This document shows, one piece after another, positions 36,099 through 45,317 of a DNA stretch of 64,000 nucleotides (position 1 is its first letter; each line of letters begins with the position of its first letter). The notes beneath the pieces were generated by a model. That model was given only the letters and a program-made list of their open reading frames with translations, was not told the origin of the DNA and did not search any database. A program made the translations under genes and the position numbers. Origin of the DNA: Candidatus Heimdallarchaeota archaeon (GTDB taxonomy: Archaea > Asgardarchaeota > Heimdallarchaeia > Heimdallarchaeales > Heimdallarchaeaceae); assembly GCA_030668875.1 (NCBI GenBank), contig DAOVER010000001.1, positions 1-64,000 on the forward strand, read 5' to 3'.

Positions 36099-36119
36099 AT
36101 ACATATCAAATTTATGTAT
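36099..36119. promoter_or_regulatory. Inverted repeat upstream of tfb
   Basis: ATACAT (36099-36104) and ATGTAT (36114-36119) are separated by 9 bases and lie 34 bases before the TATA box. It is a candidate operator; the AT-rich context makes chance plausible. Confidence 0.3.
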
Positions 36120-36152
36120 TGTGGCGCTTCTAACGTCTTTTGATTGGTTAGC

Positions 36153-36160
36153 TTTATATA
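36153..36160 (+). promoter_or_regulatory. TATA box of tfb
   Basis: TTTATATA, preceded by TTAGC as a possible BRE. The predicted start of transcription is near 36183, which excludes the upstream in-frame starts and supports the ATG at 36189 or 36192. Confidence 0.6.
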
Positions 36161-36191
36161 TGTGGGTGCGTATCGTATGATAGTGATAATG

Positions 36192-37145
36192 ATGAGTGAA
36201 GAACGTTGCCCCAACTGCAATTCGAATGAGATAGTTAGTGACTACTCTCGTGGTGAGTCTATCTGTAGTAACTGTGGCGTTGTCCTCTCCAAGTTAATTG
36301 ATACCACTCCAGAGTGGAGAAGTTTTACAGCTGAAGAGAAATCTAATAGGAGCAGAACCGGTGCTCCAATCTCTTCTTTGAAATCTGATTATGGGATTTC
36401 ATCCCAGATTAGTTTTAGTAATATGGATGTTTATGGGAGGAAGCTAGAGCCTGCTGTTGTGGCAAAGATGCGAAGATTACGATGGTTAAATAGACGAGAT
36501 TCAAGATCTCATATTAGAAACCTACGTATAGCTTTACGTGAGTTGAGAAGAATTGTAAGCCAACTCGAATTAAGTGATGAAATAGCTGAAGCTGCAGCAA
36601 CAACTTACCGAAAAGCTTTGAAAGCAGACCTAATCCGTGGAAGGAGCATTGAATCAATGGTAGCCGCTGCCATATATATTGCCTCTCGACAATATAATAA
36701 TCCTACAACCCTAAAGGACATTGAAAAACAAGTACACGCTGATAGAAAGGTTATCGCAAGATGCTTCCGCATATATGTTCAAGAACTAAATATGAAACCC
36801 ACACCAATCGATCCTGCAGTACTATTGGCTAAGTTATGTAATGAATTAGATTTAACCACTGCAACTCAAAATGAGGCTTTGAAAATTTTGGAGGAGAGTA
36901 GATCAAGAAGACTTGATATGGGTAAGAATCCATTAAGTGTCGCAGCTGCTGCAATATACATCGCAGGAATCAGAACTGGTGAAAGAAGAACTCAGCAACA
37001 AGTTGCTAAAGTTGCAAAAACTACACCTGTTACTCTAAGGAATCGTTTCAGAGAAATAGTTGATTCTCTAGATTTAGCAAATGTAATTGTTAAGCGAGGA
37101 GCAGCAAGTGCCCCAGTTTATGTTAGAGACCCATGGAAGTTCTGA
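36192..37145 (+). CDS. tfb: Transcription initiation factor TFB
   Basis: Archaeal homologue of TFIIB, which recruits RNA polymerase to the TBP-TATA complex. The N-terminal zinc ribbon is CPNCNSNEIV...SICSNCGVVL. The B-reader/linker region (EWRSFTAEEK) follows, then two cyclin folds (about 110-200 and 210-300), the second with the recognition helix region TQQQVAKVAKTTPVTLRNRF. Length about 317. The start at 36192 (MSEERCPNC) is chosen because the TATA box places transcription at about 36183; ATG 36189 is an alternative. Confidence 0.95.
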   Translation: MSEERCPNCNSNEIVSDYSRGESICSNCGVVLSKLIDTTPEWRSFTAEEKSNRSRTGAPISSLKSDYGISSQISFSNMDVYGRKLEPAVVAKMRRLRWLNRRDSRSHIRNLRIALRELRRIVSQLELSDEIAEAAATTYRKALKADLIRGRSIESMVAAAIYIASRQYNNPTTLKDIEKQVHADRKVIARCFRIYVQELNMKPTPIDPAVLLAKLCNELDLTTATQNEALKILEESRSRRLDMGKNPLSVAAAAIYIAGIRTGERRTQQQVAKVAKTTPVTLRNRFREIVDSLDLANVIVKRGAASAPVYVRDPWKF

Positions 37146-37149
37146 AACT

Positions 37150-37203
37150 CAATTTCCTTTATCTCCTTTATTTTATTTGTGATTTTTCTTTATTTCTTTC
37201 TCT
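37150..37203 (+). terminator. T-rich terminator of tfb
   Basis: Several T runs (TTTCC, TTTATTTTATTT, TTTTTC, TTTATTTC) follow the tfb stop directly, as expected for archaeal termination. Confidence 0.45.
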
Positions 37204-37286
37204 AGTAAAAAGTATTACCACCATGTTATTACTGTACTAATCTTGTTTTAAGAACAGCAATTGCTTTTTTGTATGGTGGAAACTTT

Positions 37287-37640
37287 ATGGGATTAAAACG
37301 ATTAGTCACACGTAACTCCACAGAAAAGAAAGAGGAAACTAAGATTTGTAATCAAACACCAAGTGTAAAATTCTATTCACTGTTGGATGTTGTAAAAACT
37401 GAAAGAATTATCGATGATGTTGAAAAAGGCAATCTTGTTTTTCTTAATATTAGTAGGATATCAGCATTTCCTGAGAGAAAGAGAGATTTTCTAAAAGCAC
37501 TCAAAGATAAATCTGCAAAACTACATGCAACTCTTAAAATGGTTTCAGAAGAAACTGTTATGGTTGCCCCTCCGTCTGTACCTATAGAAATAAGATCTTT
37601 ATCTCCGCTGAATATTGGCAAAAAGAACAAAGAAAATTAG
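37287..37640 (+). CDS. sepF: Cell division protein SepF
   Basis: Archaeal SepF anchors FtsZ to the membrane. The start MGLKRLVTR gives a short amphipathic basic N-terminus, followed by a linker and the SepF core: IIDDVEKGNLVFLNIS, a helix with ERKRDFLKALK, and the last strands ETVMVAPPSVPIEI. The length of 117 fits. The ATG at 37287 follows GGTGG at good spacing; the longer frame starts with TTG. FtsZ is not in this window. The gene lies between tfb and convergent alaS. Confidence 0.8.
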   Translation: MGLKRLVTRNSTEKKEETKICNQTPSVKFYSLLDVVKTERIIDDVEKGNLVFLNISRISAFPERKRDFLKALKDKSAKLHATLKMVSEETVMVAPPSVPIEIRSLSPLNIGKKNKEN

Positions 37641-37663
37641 ATTAGTTTGGAGAAAAATAGAAT

Positions 37664-40423
37664 CTAAATCATCTTTCTGATAATGTCTTTTGCTTGAATT
37701 AGAATAGTGGCTATTTTATCTACTGATGATCCTCCACCTATAGCTAATTCTCCTTTTCCTCCACCAGATCCACCAGCAATTTCTGATAATTCTTTTATTA
37801 CAGTTACGATATCAAAATCTAGCTCTTTATTTCTCGCTCCAATTAAAGTTACCCTATTATTATCTGAGGAAATAAGAACGCAAATACCATTCGGATAATG
37901 TTTAACAGCTTGAGTTGCTTGAAGAATCAACTCTTTTTGACCACCGCTTGTTTCTTGAACAAAAACATCAAGGTGTCCTATTTTCTCTGACTTTGTTGAA
38001 TTATTGGAATATTGTAACTCAGCAATTTTCTTTGTTAGAGATTCTATTGTTTTTTTCTGTTCCTTCCACTCATTGAAAAACCTCTTTGCTGTTTTTGGTA
38101 ACATTTTAGGTTCAACACTCATTATAGCAGAAGATTTTTTGAGTATATTTTCTTGTTCCTGGATGTATCTCAAAGCAGGTTCTCCAGCTAAAATATCCAA
38201 TCTTACAACGCCATCTTGTATCCTCTCACTACTTGTAAGTTTGATTATCCCGATGTCACTAGTATTATCTAAATGTGTTCCACCACAAGCTTCAATGTCC
38301 CATTCATCAATTGAAACGATATGGAGAGTTTTTCCAGGAACGACTCCACCTTGATAGATTTGAAATCCATAATCTCTCTCTGCTTCATCACGATCTAAGT
38401 TTACTTTAGAAATCTCTCTCTTCTCGAAGATAATTTTATTTGATGTATACTCTATTTCTTGGAGCTCTTCAGTGCTAACGGATTGGTAATGTGTAATGTC
38501 CAATCTTGCCTTTTTCTCTGTTTTGTCTGCTCCTGCTTGCCAAATATGTCTTCCTAATACCTCTCGAGCAGCACGATTTACAACATGAACTGCAGTGTGG
38601 TGACGCATTATTGCCATTCTTCTTTTTGCATCAATTTCTCCAGTAATGGACACTCCTTTCTTTAGGTCACATTTTTCTTTTAATTTATGCAAAATAGAAG
38701 AACCTTTTTTCATAACATCCACAACATGATATTTCTTATCCTTAAATTGAATAGTTCCTGTGTCATGAATTTGACCGCCTCCAGTAGGATAGAACATAGT
38801 TTTGTCAAGAATCAAATATTGGTTGTTAATGATGTCTAATACTTCTGCTGTAAATTGACTTTCGTAAACATTCTCGTAGTAGAGTGGATAGGTTTGATAC
38901 TCCTTTTCTAGTTGTATCTCTGCTTTATCTTCTATTCCCTCTTGTTGTTTCTTTTGTTCAGCAAAGTATTCTTCAAGCTTAATATAGAAATCTGCAGGTA
39001 CATCTATCTCTAAATTCTTTTCCTTTGCAAGTTCCTTAACCATCAAGGGATTGATGCCATTATTCTGGTAAAGATTTACAAGTGTTTTGAAACTGAATTC
39101 AGTTTTCTTTTGTAGTAGGTCATTAATTATTCTTCTACCAGATTTTTTAGTTTCGCTATAACGTTTAGTTTCTAAATCTACAATTTTATGAATTTCCTCT
39201 CTATGTTCCTTCACTCTTGGAAAGGAGATGCTTAGATTATTAATCTGAAGATCAAATAATTTTACGACAGAAAATTGCAGTTTATATAGTTCCTTCAAAG
39301 CAATGATTCTGCGTAGTAAAATTCTCAGATTATACCCCCCTCCAACATTAGATGGTATTGCACCATCTGCAATGGTCATGGATAAGGTTCGAGCATGGTC
39401 TCCAATTGCATATATTGCTTCTTGTGGTCCAAGAATATCAAGCATTTCTTTGTAAGACATGCCTAGCTTGCCAGCTAATTCAATTCGCTCTTCCTTTAGA
39501 TCCTTTACCTCTTCTACAGCTAAAAGACCAGATAACTTACTGTAATCCATTAGTAGTTTTTGATCAACTTTGTATCCATTTTCTTTTTGTAGATATTCAA
39601 TCACATTTGGGAAAATAGCCTCATAAATTGTTGGAGTACCTTGGGTAAACCATGATGTTCTATCAAGTCCCCACCCAACATCTATAACTTGCATATCAAG
39701 CTTCTTTACAGCTCCGTTTTCAAAACCATAGGCAATAAAAACATTATTTACTAATTCTGTTCCATATGCAAAAGCTTCAAGGTTAGGACCAAAATTTCCT
39801 CCACCAGACCAAATTCCTTCTCCATAAGTAATTTCTTCAGGTATGAGACCTATTTCTTCAGTTAGATATTTGAAATTTAACTCAATACAACGATCCATCC
39901 AGTAACCACCAGTCAGTTTTTCCGAATTAAACGAGTGCTGACCAAACATAACAAAACTTGTTAGATGTCTAGCTGTTTTTCCGATATTGTCTATATCTGA
40001 AAATTCTCCTCCTGTTCTTATGCACATCTGAGGCACAACTAATGGGTTTGCAGGTGGGTCAATAATGCCCTCCAATACCCATGGTTGAAAATCTGCAATG
40101 GAAGCAATTGTAAACTCCATATCAGCCCTCCATCTAGAAACAACAGGATAGTCTTTGATTGCAGTATGACCATTTTTCACAAAGAAGTCTGTTAAACTCT
40201 TAATAGTTTCATCAAAATTTAGGTTCTTTCCCTTTTTTCCTAAGAACTGGTATCCACCTGAACAACGGGTGTCACCACAAGTTTCTTGATCAGAAACTAA
40301 AGTCCAAAAATTGTGATTACAAATTGAACAAGATTTTCTAATGAAACCTCTTTCTTTGAAGAGTTTCACCTCATAATCCTCTCTTTTGAACCTTTCTTTT
40401 AGTTGTTTTCCAGATATAGGCAT
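37664..40423 (-). CDS. alaS: Alanyl-tRNA synthetase, archaeal type
   Basis: The N-terminal zinc motif CSICNHNFW...CGDTRC and ISGKQLKERF are typical of archaeal AlaRS. The class II catalytic core follows (ADFQPWV, MCIRTGGEF, GWGLDRTSW). The editing domain has HHTAVHVVNRAAREVLG and CGGTHL for zinc, and the C-Ala domain ends with GGSGGGKGELAIGGG. I chose the ATG at 40423; the ATG at 40471 adds 16 hydrophobic residues not typical of the family. An AT-rich TTATTATATT on the minus strand, about 27 bases before 40423, suits a leaderless start. Confidence 0.95.
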   Translation of the reverse strand: MPISGKQLKERFKREDYEVKLFKERGFIRKSCSICNHNFWTLVSDQETCGDTRCSGGYQFLGKKGKNLNFDETIKSLTDFFVKNGHTAIKDYPVVSRWRADMEFTIASIADFQPWVLEGIIDPPANPLVVPQMCIRTGGEFSDIDNIGKTARHLTSFVMFGQHSFNSEKLTGGYWMDRCIELNFKYLTEEIGLIPEEITYGEGIWSGGGNFGPNLEAFAYGTELVNNVFIAYGFENGAVKKLDMQVIDVGWGLDRTSWFTQGTPTIYEAIFPNVIEYLQKENGYKVDQKLLMDYSKLSGLLAVEEVKDLKEERIELAGKLGMSYKEMLDILGPQEAIYAIGDHARTLSMTIADGAIPSNVGGGYNLRILLRRIIALKELYKLQFSVVKLFDLQINNLSISFPRVKEHREEIHKIVDLETKRYSETKKSGRRIINDLLQKKTEFSFKTLVNLYQNNGINPLMVKELAKEKNLEIDVPADFYIKLEEYFAEQKKQQEGIEDKAEIQLEKEYQTYPLYYENVYESQFTAEVLDIINNQYLILDKTMFYPTGGGQIHDTGTIQFKDKKYHVVDVMKKGSSILHKLKEKCDLKKGVSITGEIDAKRRMAIMRHHTAVHVVNRAAREVLGRHIWQAGADKTEKKARLDITHYQSVSTEELQEIEYTSNKIIFEKREISKVNLDRDEAERDYGFQIYQGGVVPGKTLHIVSIDEWDIEACGGTHLDNTSDIGIIKLTSSERIQDGVVRLDILAGEPALRYIQEQENILKKSSAIMSVEPKMLPKTAKRFFNEWKEQKKTIESLTKKIAELQYSNNSTKSEKIGHLDVFVQETSGGQKELILQATQAVKHYPNGICVLISSDNNRVTLIGARNKELDFDIVTVIKELSEIAGGSGGGKGELAIGGGSSVDKIATILIQAKDIIRKMI

Positions 40424-40529
40424 TAGTAATCTATTATTAGAAAAGAGCTGAAATATAATAAAATTTTGCATTAATATTAAATTTATTGAGTGACAATATC
40501 TTTTTAAGAGTTTTTTACAGCATTTTTGT

Positions 40530-41720
40530 ATGAAAGAGATAAGAATTGAAGAATTACGAGGAGAAGATATTGATCCGATACTCGAAATGGCTTTTTATGC
40601 TTTTTTCAGCTCTCCTGGTAATCTCGAGCAAATGATTAAAAATAAATCATTCTTCAAAGAAGATCTGTGTTTAGCTCTTTATGAAAATGATGAAGTTGTA
40701 GCGGGATTAATGTGTAAGCCCATTATGCAAAATGTTCGAGGAAAAATCAGATCCATGTGTGGAGTTGCAGAAGTTGTAACTAAACCTGAAGCTCGAAGGC
40801 AAGGTTACTCTAAAAAGTTGATGAATCTGGCTCTCAAGAAAATGAAAGAACAAGGACAGATATTTTCTACATTATATCCTTTCAAAGAATCGTTTTACGA
40901 AAAATTAGGCTATATTACTTTCCCCCAATATAGAAATGCTATTTTCTCACCAACCTCTTTAGTTGGTTTATTGAAGGAAAATTATGAAGGAAAAGTTGAA
41001 AGAGTTAACATAAAAAATGGTTTAGATATTTATCTAAATTTCTTAGAAAAAATTCAGAAAAAGGTTCATGGAATGGGGATAAAACATAGAACTGAGCAAG
41101 AACGTTTAAAGGAATCACCAAATTTTTGGTTAGCAATTGCTAGAAATAACAAAGATGAAGTAATTGGTATTATGACTTATCGAATAACTGGTTTCTGGAA
41201 GGAAATAAAGGTTAGAAGTTTCTTCTATGATAACTCTCTCGCAAAGTATTTACTCTTACAATGGTTAGCACATCATTCAGACCAAGTTAGAGAAGTCCAT
41301 TTACCTGTTCCTCATCATACCTATCCTGAAACATGGTACAATGATACATTCTGGGGAGAGAAAGGGAAAATTATGAATAGAGAATGGGTGCCTTCTGTGA
41401 TGGGTAGAGTTGTTATTGTAGATGAATTATCTGGAATGAATGTTGGAAAAGGGAAAGTGTCAATTAAGATCACAGATGAGCAATGTGAATGGAATAATAA
41501 TTCATATGCATTTACAAGTAATAATGGTGTTCTAGAAGTTTCAGAAACTTCAGATTATGACTGTGAACTTACTATACAAGGATTTTCTGCAATTATTTAT
41601 GGTTGTTATAACTTGAATGATTTTTCTTTCAAAAAATGGGGCGTTATTTCTGAAGAAACTAAAACCAAAATTAATAATCTATTTCCACCAGCCTATCCAT
41701 ATCTGCATGCTGACTTCTGA
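40530..41720 (+). CDS. Eis-like N-acetyltransferase with C-terminal SCP2-like domain
   Basis: Two tandem GNAT domains: the first contains the acetyl-CoA loop CGVAEVVTKPEARRQGYSKKL (shown in part: RRQGYSKKL) and the segment PFKESFYEKLGY; the second covers about 165-290. A C-terminal SCP2-like domain ends in PPAYPYLHADF, whose terminal carboxylate is catalytic in Eis proteins. Eis enzymes acetylate amines on aminoglycosides, polyamines or proteins. The gene appears leaderless, with TTTTTAAGAG about 27 bases before its ATG, and diverges from alaS. Confidence 0.8.
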   Translation: MKEIRIEELRGEDIDPILEMAFYAFFSSPGNLEQMIKNKSFFKEDLCLALYENDEVVAGLMCKPIMQNVRGKIRSMCGVAEVVTKPEARRQGYSKKLMNLALKKMKEQGQIFSTLYPFKESFYEKLGYITFPQYRNAIFSPTSLVGLLKENYEGKVERVNIKNGLDIYLNFLEKIQKKVHGMGIKHRTEQERLKESPNFWLAIARNNKDEVIGIMTYRITGFWKEIKVRSFFYDNSLAKYLLLQWLAHHSDQVREVHLPVPHHTYPETWYNDTFWGEKGKIMNREWVPSVMGRVVIVDELSGMNVGKGKVSIKITDEQCEWNNNSYAFTSNNGVLEVSETSDYDCELTIQGFSAIIYGCYNLNDFSFKKWGVISEETKTKINNLFPPAYPYLHADF

Positions 41721-41741
41721 CTTACAGAAGTCTCTCACTTT

Positions 41742-42719
41742 TTACATTAAAGCTTCCCAGACAGTTGGAGCAGAATCTGGGTAAAAATTCTTTATATCTT
41801 TTATTTCAATTGCAATTTGGCCAGTTTTTCCATGAATAGAGTACGGCATCCTACTAACTCTATTGGTGTCCATGGTTACTTTTCTATCAATTCTTGGATA
41901 ACGGCGTAAAATAATCTCACTAGAGAGTTTCTTTCTAACAACTGAATCATTGGGGATGAGAATGTTATATTTTGTGTGATCAAAATCATCACTATTTTGA
42001 ACTTGTTTTATAATATCTTTTGCCTTATTTACAGATATGCCAAATTCATGTAGTTTTTTAGGAGTTATTTTTTCAAGATACGATTTGGCAGTAAGAGCAT
42101 AAATCCTATTTCTCAAAGGTTTAGATTCATTAGGAATTTCATCTATAGATTGAGATCGTTTTTCATCATGTATAAATGTAAGATAATCTAGAATAGCAAC
42201 TCTTTGATTTTTATCAAATGTTTGGATAAGTGGATCCCTTACCCATCCATGTACTCCTCTTCTTCCAGAAAAAATCCAGATGATATCGTTAAAACCAAAA
42301 TCTTCTCGCATTGTTTGATCAATAAAGACTGCTGCATCTTGAACAAGAGACCAGCATTCTTTACAGTATTGAGCACCTTGACAACCACAGGTTCTCACTA
42401 AATCATATTCATCAATATCAATATCATAGATAAATTCCCGATAGTTCCACTTTAGTTTCTGTATTGGATGTTCTTTTGATGGAGGAGTATCAAAAACTGC
42501 ACCGACATAGGCATCCTTTACAGAATTATTAACCATAAACTCAAGCATTTTTTCTGTGTTCTGAAAAGAAATATTTCTCACAAATCTATTATTACCAACA
42601 ACAAACCCAAATTCTCTTTTTTTAAAATTAGAGAGACCTATAAATGACATGAATTTCTCAACTGGGAATTTTTTTTCGTAATATGCAGAAATTACTTCAG
42701 GTGTCAACTTCTTTTCCAT
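41742..42719 (-). CDS. priS: DNA primase small (catalytic) subunit
   Basis: Synthesises RNA/DNA primers with PriL. The catalytic carboxylates are in FIYDIDIDEYD; the zinc knob is CGCQGAQYCKEC; SGRRGVHGWV is the nucleotide-binding basic motif. The length of 325 is typical of archaeal PriS. It starts 2 bases after priL, so production is coupled. Confidence 0.95.
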   Translation of the reverse strand: MEKKLTPEVISAYYEKKFPVEKFMSFIGLSNFKKREFGFVVGNNRFVRNISFQNTEKMLEFMVNNSVKDAYVGAVFDTPPSKEHPIQKLKWNYREFIYDIDIDEYDLVRTCGCQGAQYCKECWSLVQDAAVFIDQTMREDFGFNDIIWIFSGRRGVHGWVRDPLIQTFDKNQRVAILDYLTFIHDEKRSQSIDEIPNESKPLRNRIYALTAKSYLEKITPKKLHEFGISVNKAKDIIKQVQNSDDFDHTKYNILIPNDSVVRKKLSSEIILRRYPRIDRKVTMDTNRVSRMPYSIHGKTGQIAIEIKDIKNFYPDSAPTVWEALM

Positions 42720-42721
42720 AT

Positions 42722-44089
42722 CTAGGCCTTCTTTTGCTTATCACTTGTTTTTGAATTGTCTGTTGTAGTTTCCTTCTTCTTATAGAAGCGTTTGTATGCA
42801 TCTTGGGAATATTTTAACATGTGATTTATTTGAAATCCTCTAACTTTCCAACCAGTTAATAATGTGAAATACCTTGCGCATGCTGATTGATATCTTTGAT
42901 TTATGATTAATCTGGAAATTTCCTCTATCGCTTTATCTACAACTTCACTATTTCTTTTAGACATCTTTACTTTGATGTCTTCGTTAATGTCTTCGAGTTT
43001 TTTGTGAGCCCAATAACAGTAATATCCATTGATACAAGTTTTGCAGCTTGGAGGGTCGTAGTCAACTCCACCTCCAGTTTTACCATAAATGTGATTGATT
43101 TGGTATCCTACACGTTGAACAAATTCGTCATAAGACATACCCACATTATCAATTGAATTACTATACCAAAATCGTAATTGGTCATCTACACTCATACCTA
43201 TTCTTTTCAAAAAAGTTCCTAGTTGCCAGTTCTCTACATGGGATAGATGACCTTTAGCTTGTAGTGTGGCAACCAATTCTTGAATGCATGGGGGAAATAT
43301 ATCTGGTTTGGTGTGGATGGCATCACCATCAGCAAAACCTAGGTTCTTGAAATCCCCTGAATATCTTGTTGATCTCGCAATTTTTGATATTCTATCTTTG
43401 ATTGGTTTAACAGTTACTTCTAAATCCTCATCCTTTTCGATTAAAACTTTAGATTTTTCTATAACATCTTTTAGTTGTTTCTCAAACTCTCTTTTTACTG
43501 CAAGTCGGATATCAGCTAGTCTAACAATCCCCCAACCTTTGTAGAGCAAAGCTTTCTTTGCTCCAACGACCTTAGGGATTTTATGAAAACGGACAGCTAA
43601 TCTTGTATCTAGAACCTTAACCTTCGATCCATATTTTTGTTTTGATTTTGCATACTTACCAGATCTGTAAACTGAGTCTGCTAGATTGAATTCGCGGTTA
43701 AGATTTATTTTGAAAAGTTCATTAATTTCTTCTGTAGTCTTTACGTTATCTTGTCCATATAAATCTTTTAGAACTTGGATTCTTTCCTCAGATTTATTAC
43801 TACTGATAAAACGGAATTCGAAAAGATCTCCTTCAACTTCTACTAGCCAAGAACTTAATCTTGGATCTGTTGATACAGCAAGTCTAAGAAGAAGATGACC
43901 TCCTATCTCTTCTGATATGGTTGAAACCCAATCATCGTCAGACATCCAGGAAGGTCTATTGATAATCCAATCATCTTCTGCTAAAAAACGTTCTAATCTT
44001 GTTTCTGCGAACTTGTACCAACTAGCGACATTTATAGTAATGTCTCCTGGGTCTTTTAAGACATACCAATCTGGAAGTTCAACAGACAT
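42722..44089 (-). CDS. priL: DNA primase large subunit
   Basis: Regulatory subunit of the archaeal/eukaryotic primase. The N-terminal all-alpha domain includes RLAVSTDPRLSSWLVEVEGD. The C-terminal iron-sulfur domain has four Cys: in FPPCIQEL, CKTC and GYYCYW. The length of 455 is near the usual archaeal range. The last 25 residues are Lys/Thr-rich. It lies between dinB (27-base gap) and priS (2-base gap) in one operon. Confidence 0.94.
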   Translation of the reverse strand: MSVELPDWYVLKDPGDITINVASWYKFAETRLERFLAEDDWIINRPSWMSDDDWVSTISEEIGGHLLLRLAVSTDPRLSSWLVEVEGDLFEFRFISSNKSEERIQVLKDLYGQDNVKTTEEINELFKINLNREFNLADSVYRSGKYAKSKQKYGSKVKVLDTRLAVRFHKIPKVVGAKKALLYKGWGIVRLADIRLAVKREFEKQLKDVIEKSKVLIEKDEDLEVTVKPIKDRISKIARSTRYSGDFKNLGFADGDAIHTKPDIFPPCIQELVATLQAKGHLSHVENWQLGTFLKRIGMSVDDQLRFWYSNSIDNVGMSYDEFVQRVGYQINHIYGKTGGGVDYDPPSCKTCINGYYCYWAHKKLEDINEDIKVKMSKRNSEVVDKAIEEISRLIINQRYQSACARYFTLLTGWKVRGFQINHMLKYSQDAYKRFYKKKETTTDNSKTSDKQKKA

Positions 44090-44116
44090 GAGATATTCCT
44101 TTCTCTAATCTCTTAG

Positions 44117-45259
44117 TTAGTCTGACTTATTAAAAAATTGTGCTAAAGTTTTTTGATGAGCATCTATCTTTTTAAGATTTGATATTTTTACTCCAACTAA
44201 TCTTATACTCGAAGGATCTTTTGAAGAATATTCTCCTAATAGGGTCTTTACGGCCTCTCTGACTTGCCTTTCAGATGTTTCATGACAGGTAAGAGAATGA
44301 GCTCGTGTAGCTGTTTCAAAATCATTGAACCTTATTTTTAGAGATATAGTTCTAAAGTGCATTTTCTTGTCTTTAGCTTTTGAGACTATGGTTTTTATTG
44401 CAGAATCGATATGAACCCAAATATCCAACCATGAACTATAATTATTGAAGAAGGTACGCTCTTCGCTTATCGATTTCCTTTCGTGACCGTTGAATTTTTC
44501 ATCAGTTTTTTCTGTATTATAACCATTGACAAGTTTCCATGTCTTCAAACCATATTTTCCGAACTTTTGAAATACAAGCTGATAGAATAAATTAGCTAAA
44601 TCACCGCATGTTTCTATAGAATTGTTCTGAAATACTTGGTAACTTTTTTTACCTATTCCAGGAATAGCTGTTATTTTTAATGGTGCAAGAAAATCACTTA
44701 TCTCTAATGGTTTTACTACAGTTAATCCATCAGGTTTATCCACCTCACTGGCAATTTTAGCTAATATTTTTGTTGGTGCAACACCTATTGAGCAGGTTAA
44801 ATGTTCACTCGCAAGGATATCGTCTTTTAATTCAGTTGCTAGCCTTCTAGCTTCTTCATAGTCACTAACAACATTGGTGACGTCAAGATATGCTTCATCA
44901 TTTCCTGCTATCTTCATAATTGGAGAATAATCGGATAAGATTTTCATTATATTCTCTGATACTTTAGAGTAGAGCTTGAAAGTTCCTCTGACAATTGTAA
45001 CGTGAGGACATAATTTCACTGCTTGAGAAATTGGCATACCTGAATGAATACCATACTCTCTGGCTTCGTAAGAGCAAGTGCTTACTACCCCTCTCTTTGT
45101 TTGAGGATTACCTCCTACAATTAGAGGAATACCAGAAAGTTTTGGATTTTCACGTATTTCAACATTAGCAAAAAAAGCATCCAAATCCATATACAAGATG
45201 ATTTTATCAAATGTTTGCTCCTTCTCTGAGAAATATGTCATTTGATTGACTAATGTCAT
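44117..45259 (-). CDS. dinB: DNA polymerase IV, Y-family (DinB/Dpo4)
   Basis: Translesion DNA polymerase. Catalytic motifs: YMDLDAFFANVE at the start, the YSKVSENIM segment and GNDEAYLDVT (SIDEAYLD in most homologues, so Ser-Ile is replaced by Gly-Asn). A helix-hairpin-helix (ITAIPGIGKKS) and the little-finger domain follow; the C-terminus AQFFNKSD may be a PCNA-binding PIP-like motif (TLAQFF). Two ATGs fit, 45259 and 45241; each has a TATA-like element about 26 bases ahead. It is first in the dinB-priL-priS operon. Confidence 0.93.
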   Translation of the reverse strand: MTLVNQMTYFSEKEQTFDKIILYMDLDAFFANVEIRENPKLSGIPLIVGGNPQTKRGVVSTCSYEAREYGIHSGMPISQAVKLCPHVTIVRGTFKLYSKVSENIMKILSDYSPIMKIAGNDEAYLDVTNVVSDYEEARRLATELKDDILASEHLTCSIGVAPTKILAKIASEVDKPDGLTVVKPLEISDFLAPLKITAIPGIGKKSYQVFQNNSIETCGDLANLFYQLVFQKFGKYGLKTWKLVNGYNTEKTDEKFNGHERKSISEERTFFNNYSSWLDIWVHIDSAIKTIVSKAKDKKMHFRTISLKIRFNDFETATRAHSLTCHETSERQVREAVKTLLGEYSSKDPSSIRLVGVKISNLKKIDAHQKTLAQFFNKSD

Positions 45260-45317
45260 ATTAATATATAGTGATTTTAATATAAAAATACAAAAAAGAA
45301 AAAAATGAAGAAAAGTA

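Noticed and set aside
3120..36176. The 9-mer GCGTATCGT occurs both in the pheS leader (3120-3128) and next to the tfb start (36168-36176).
   Set aside because: The two copies differ in distance to their TATA boxes and a 9-mer shared by chance is not rare in 64 kb.
36144..36191. Longer TFB start at a TTG (36144) or ATG (36177).
   Set aside because: Both lie upstream of the transcription start predicted from the TATA box at 36153-36160.
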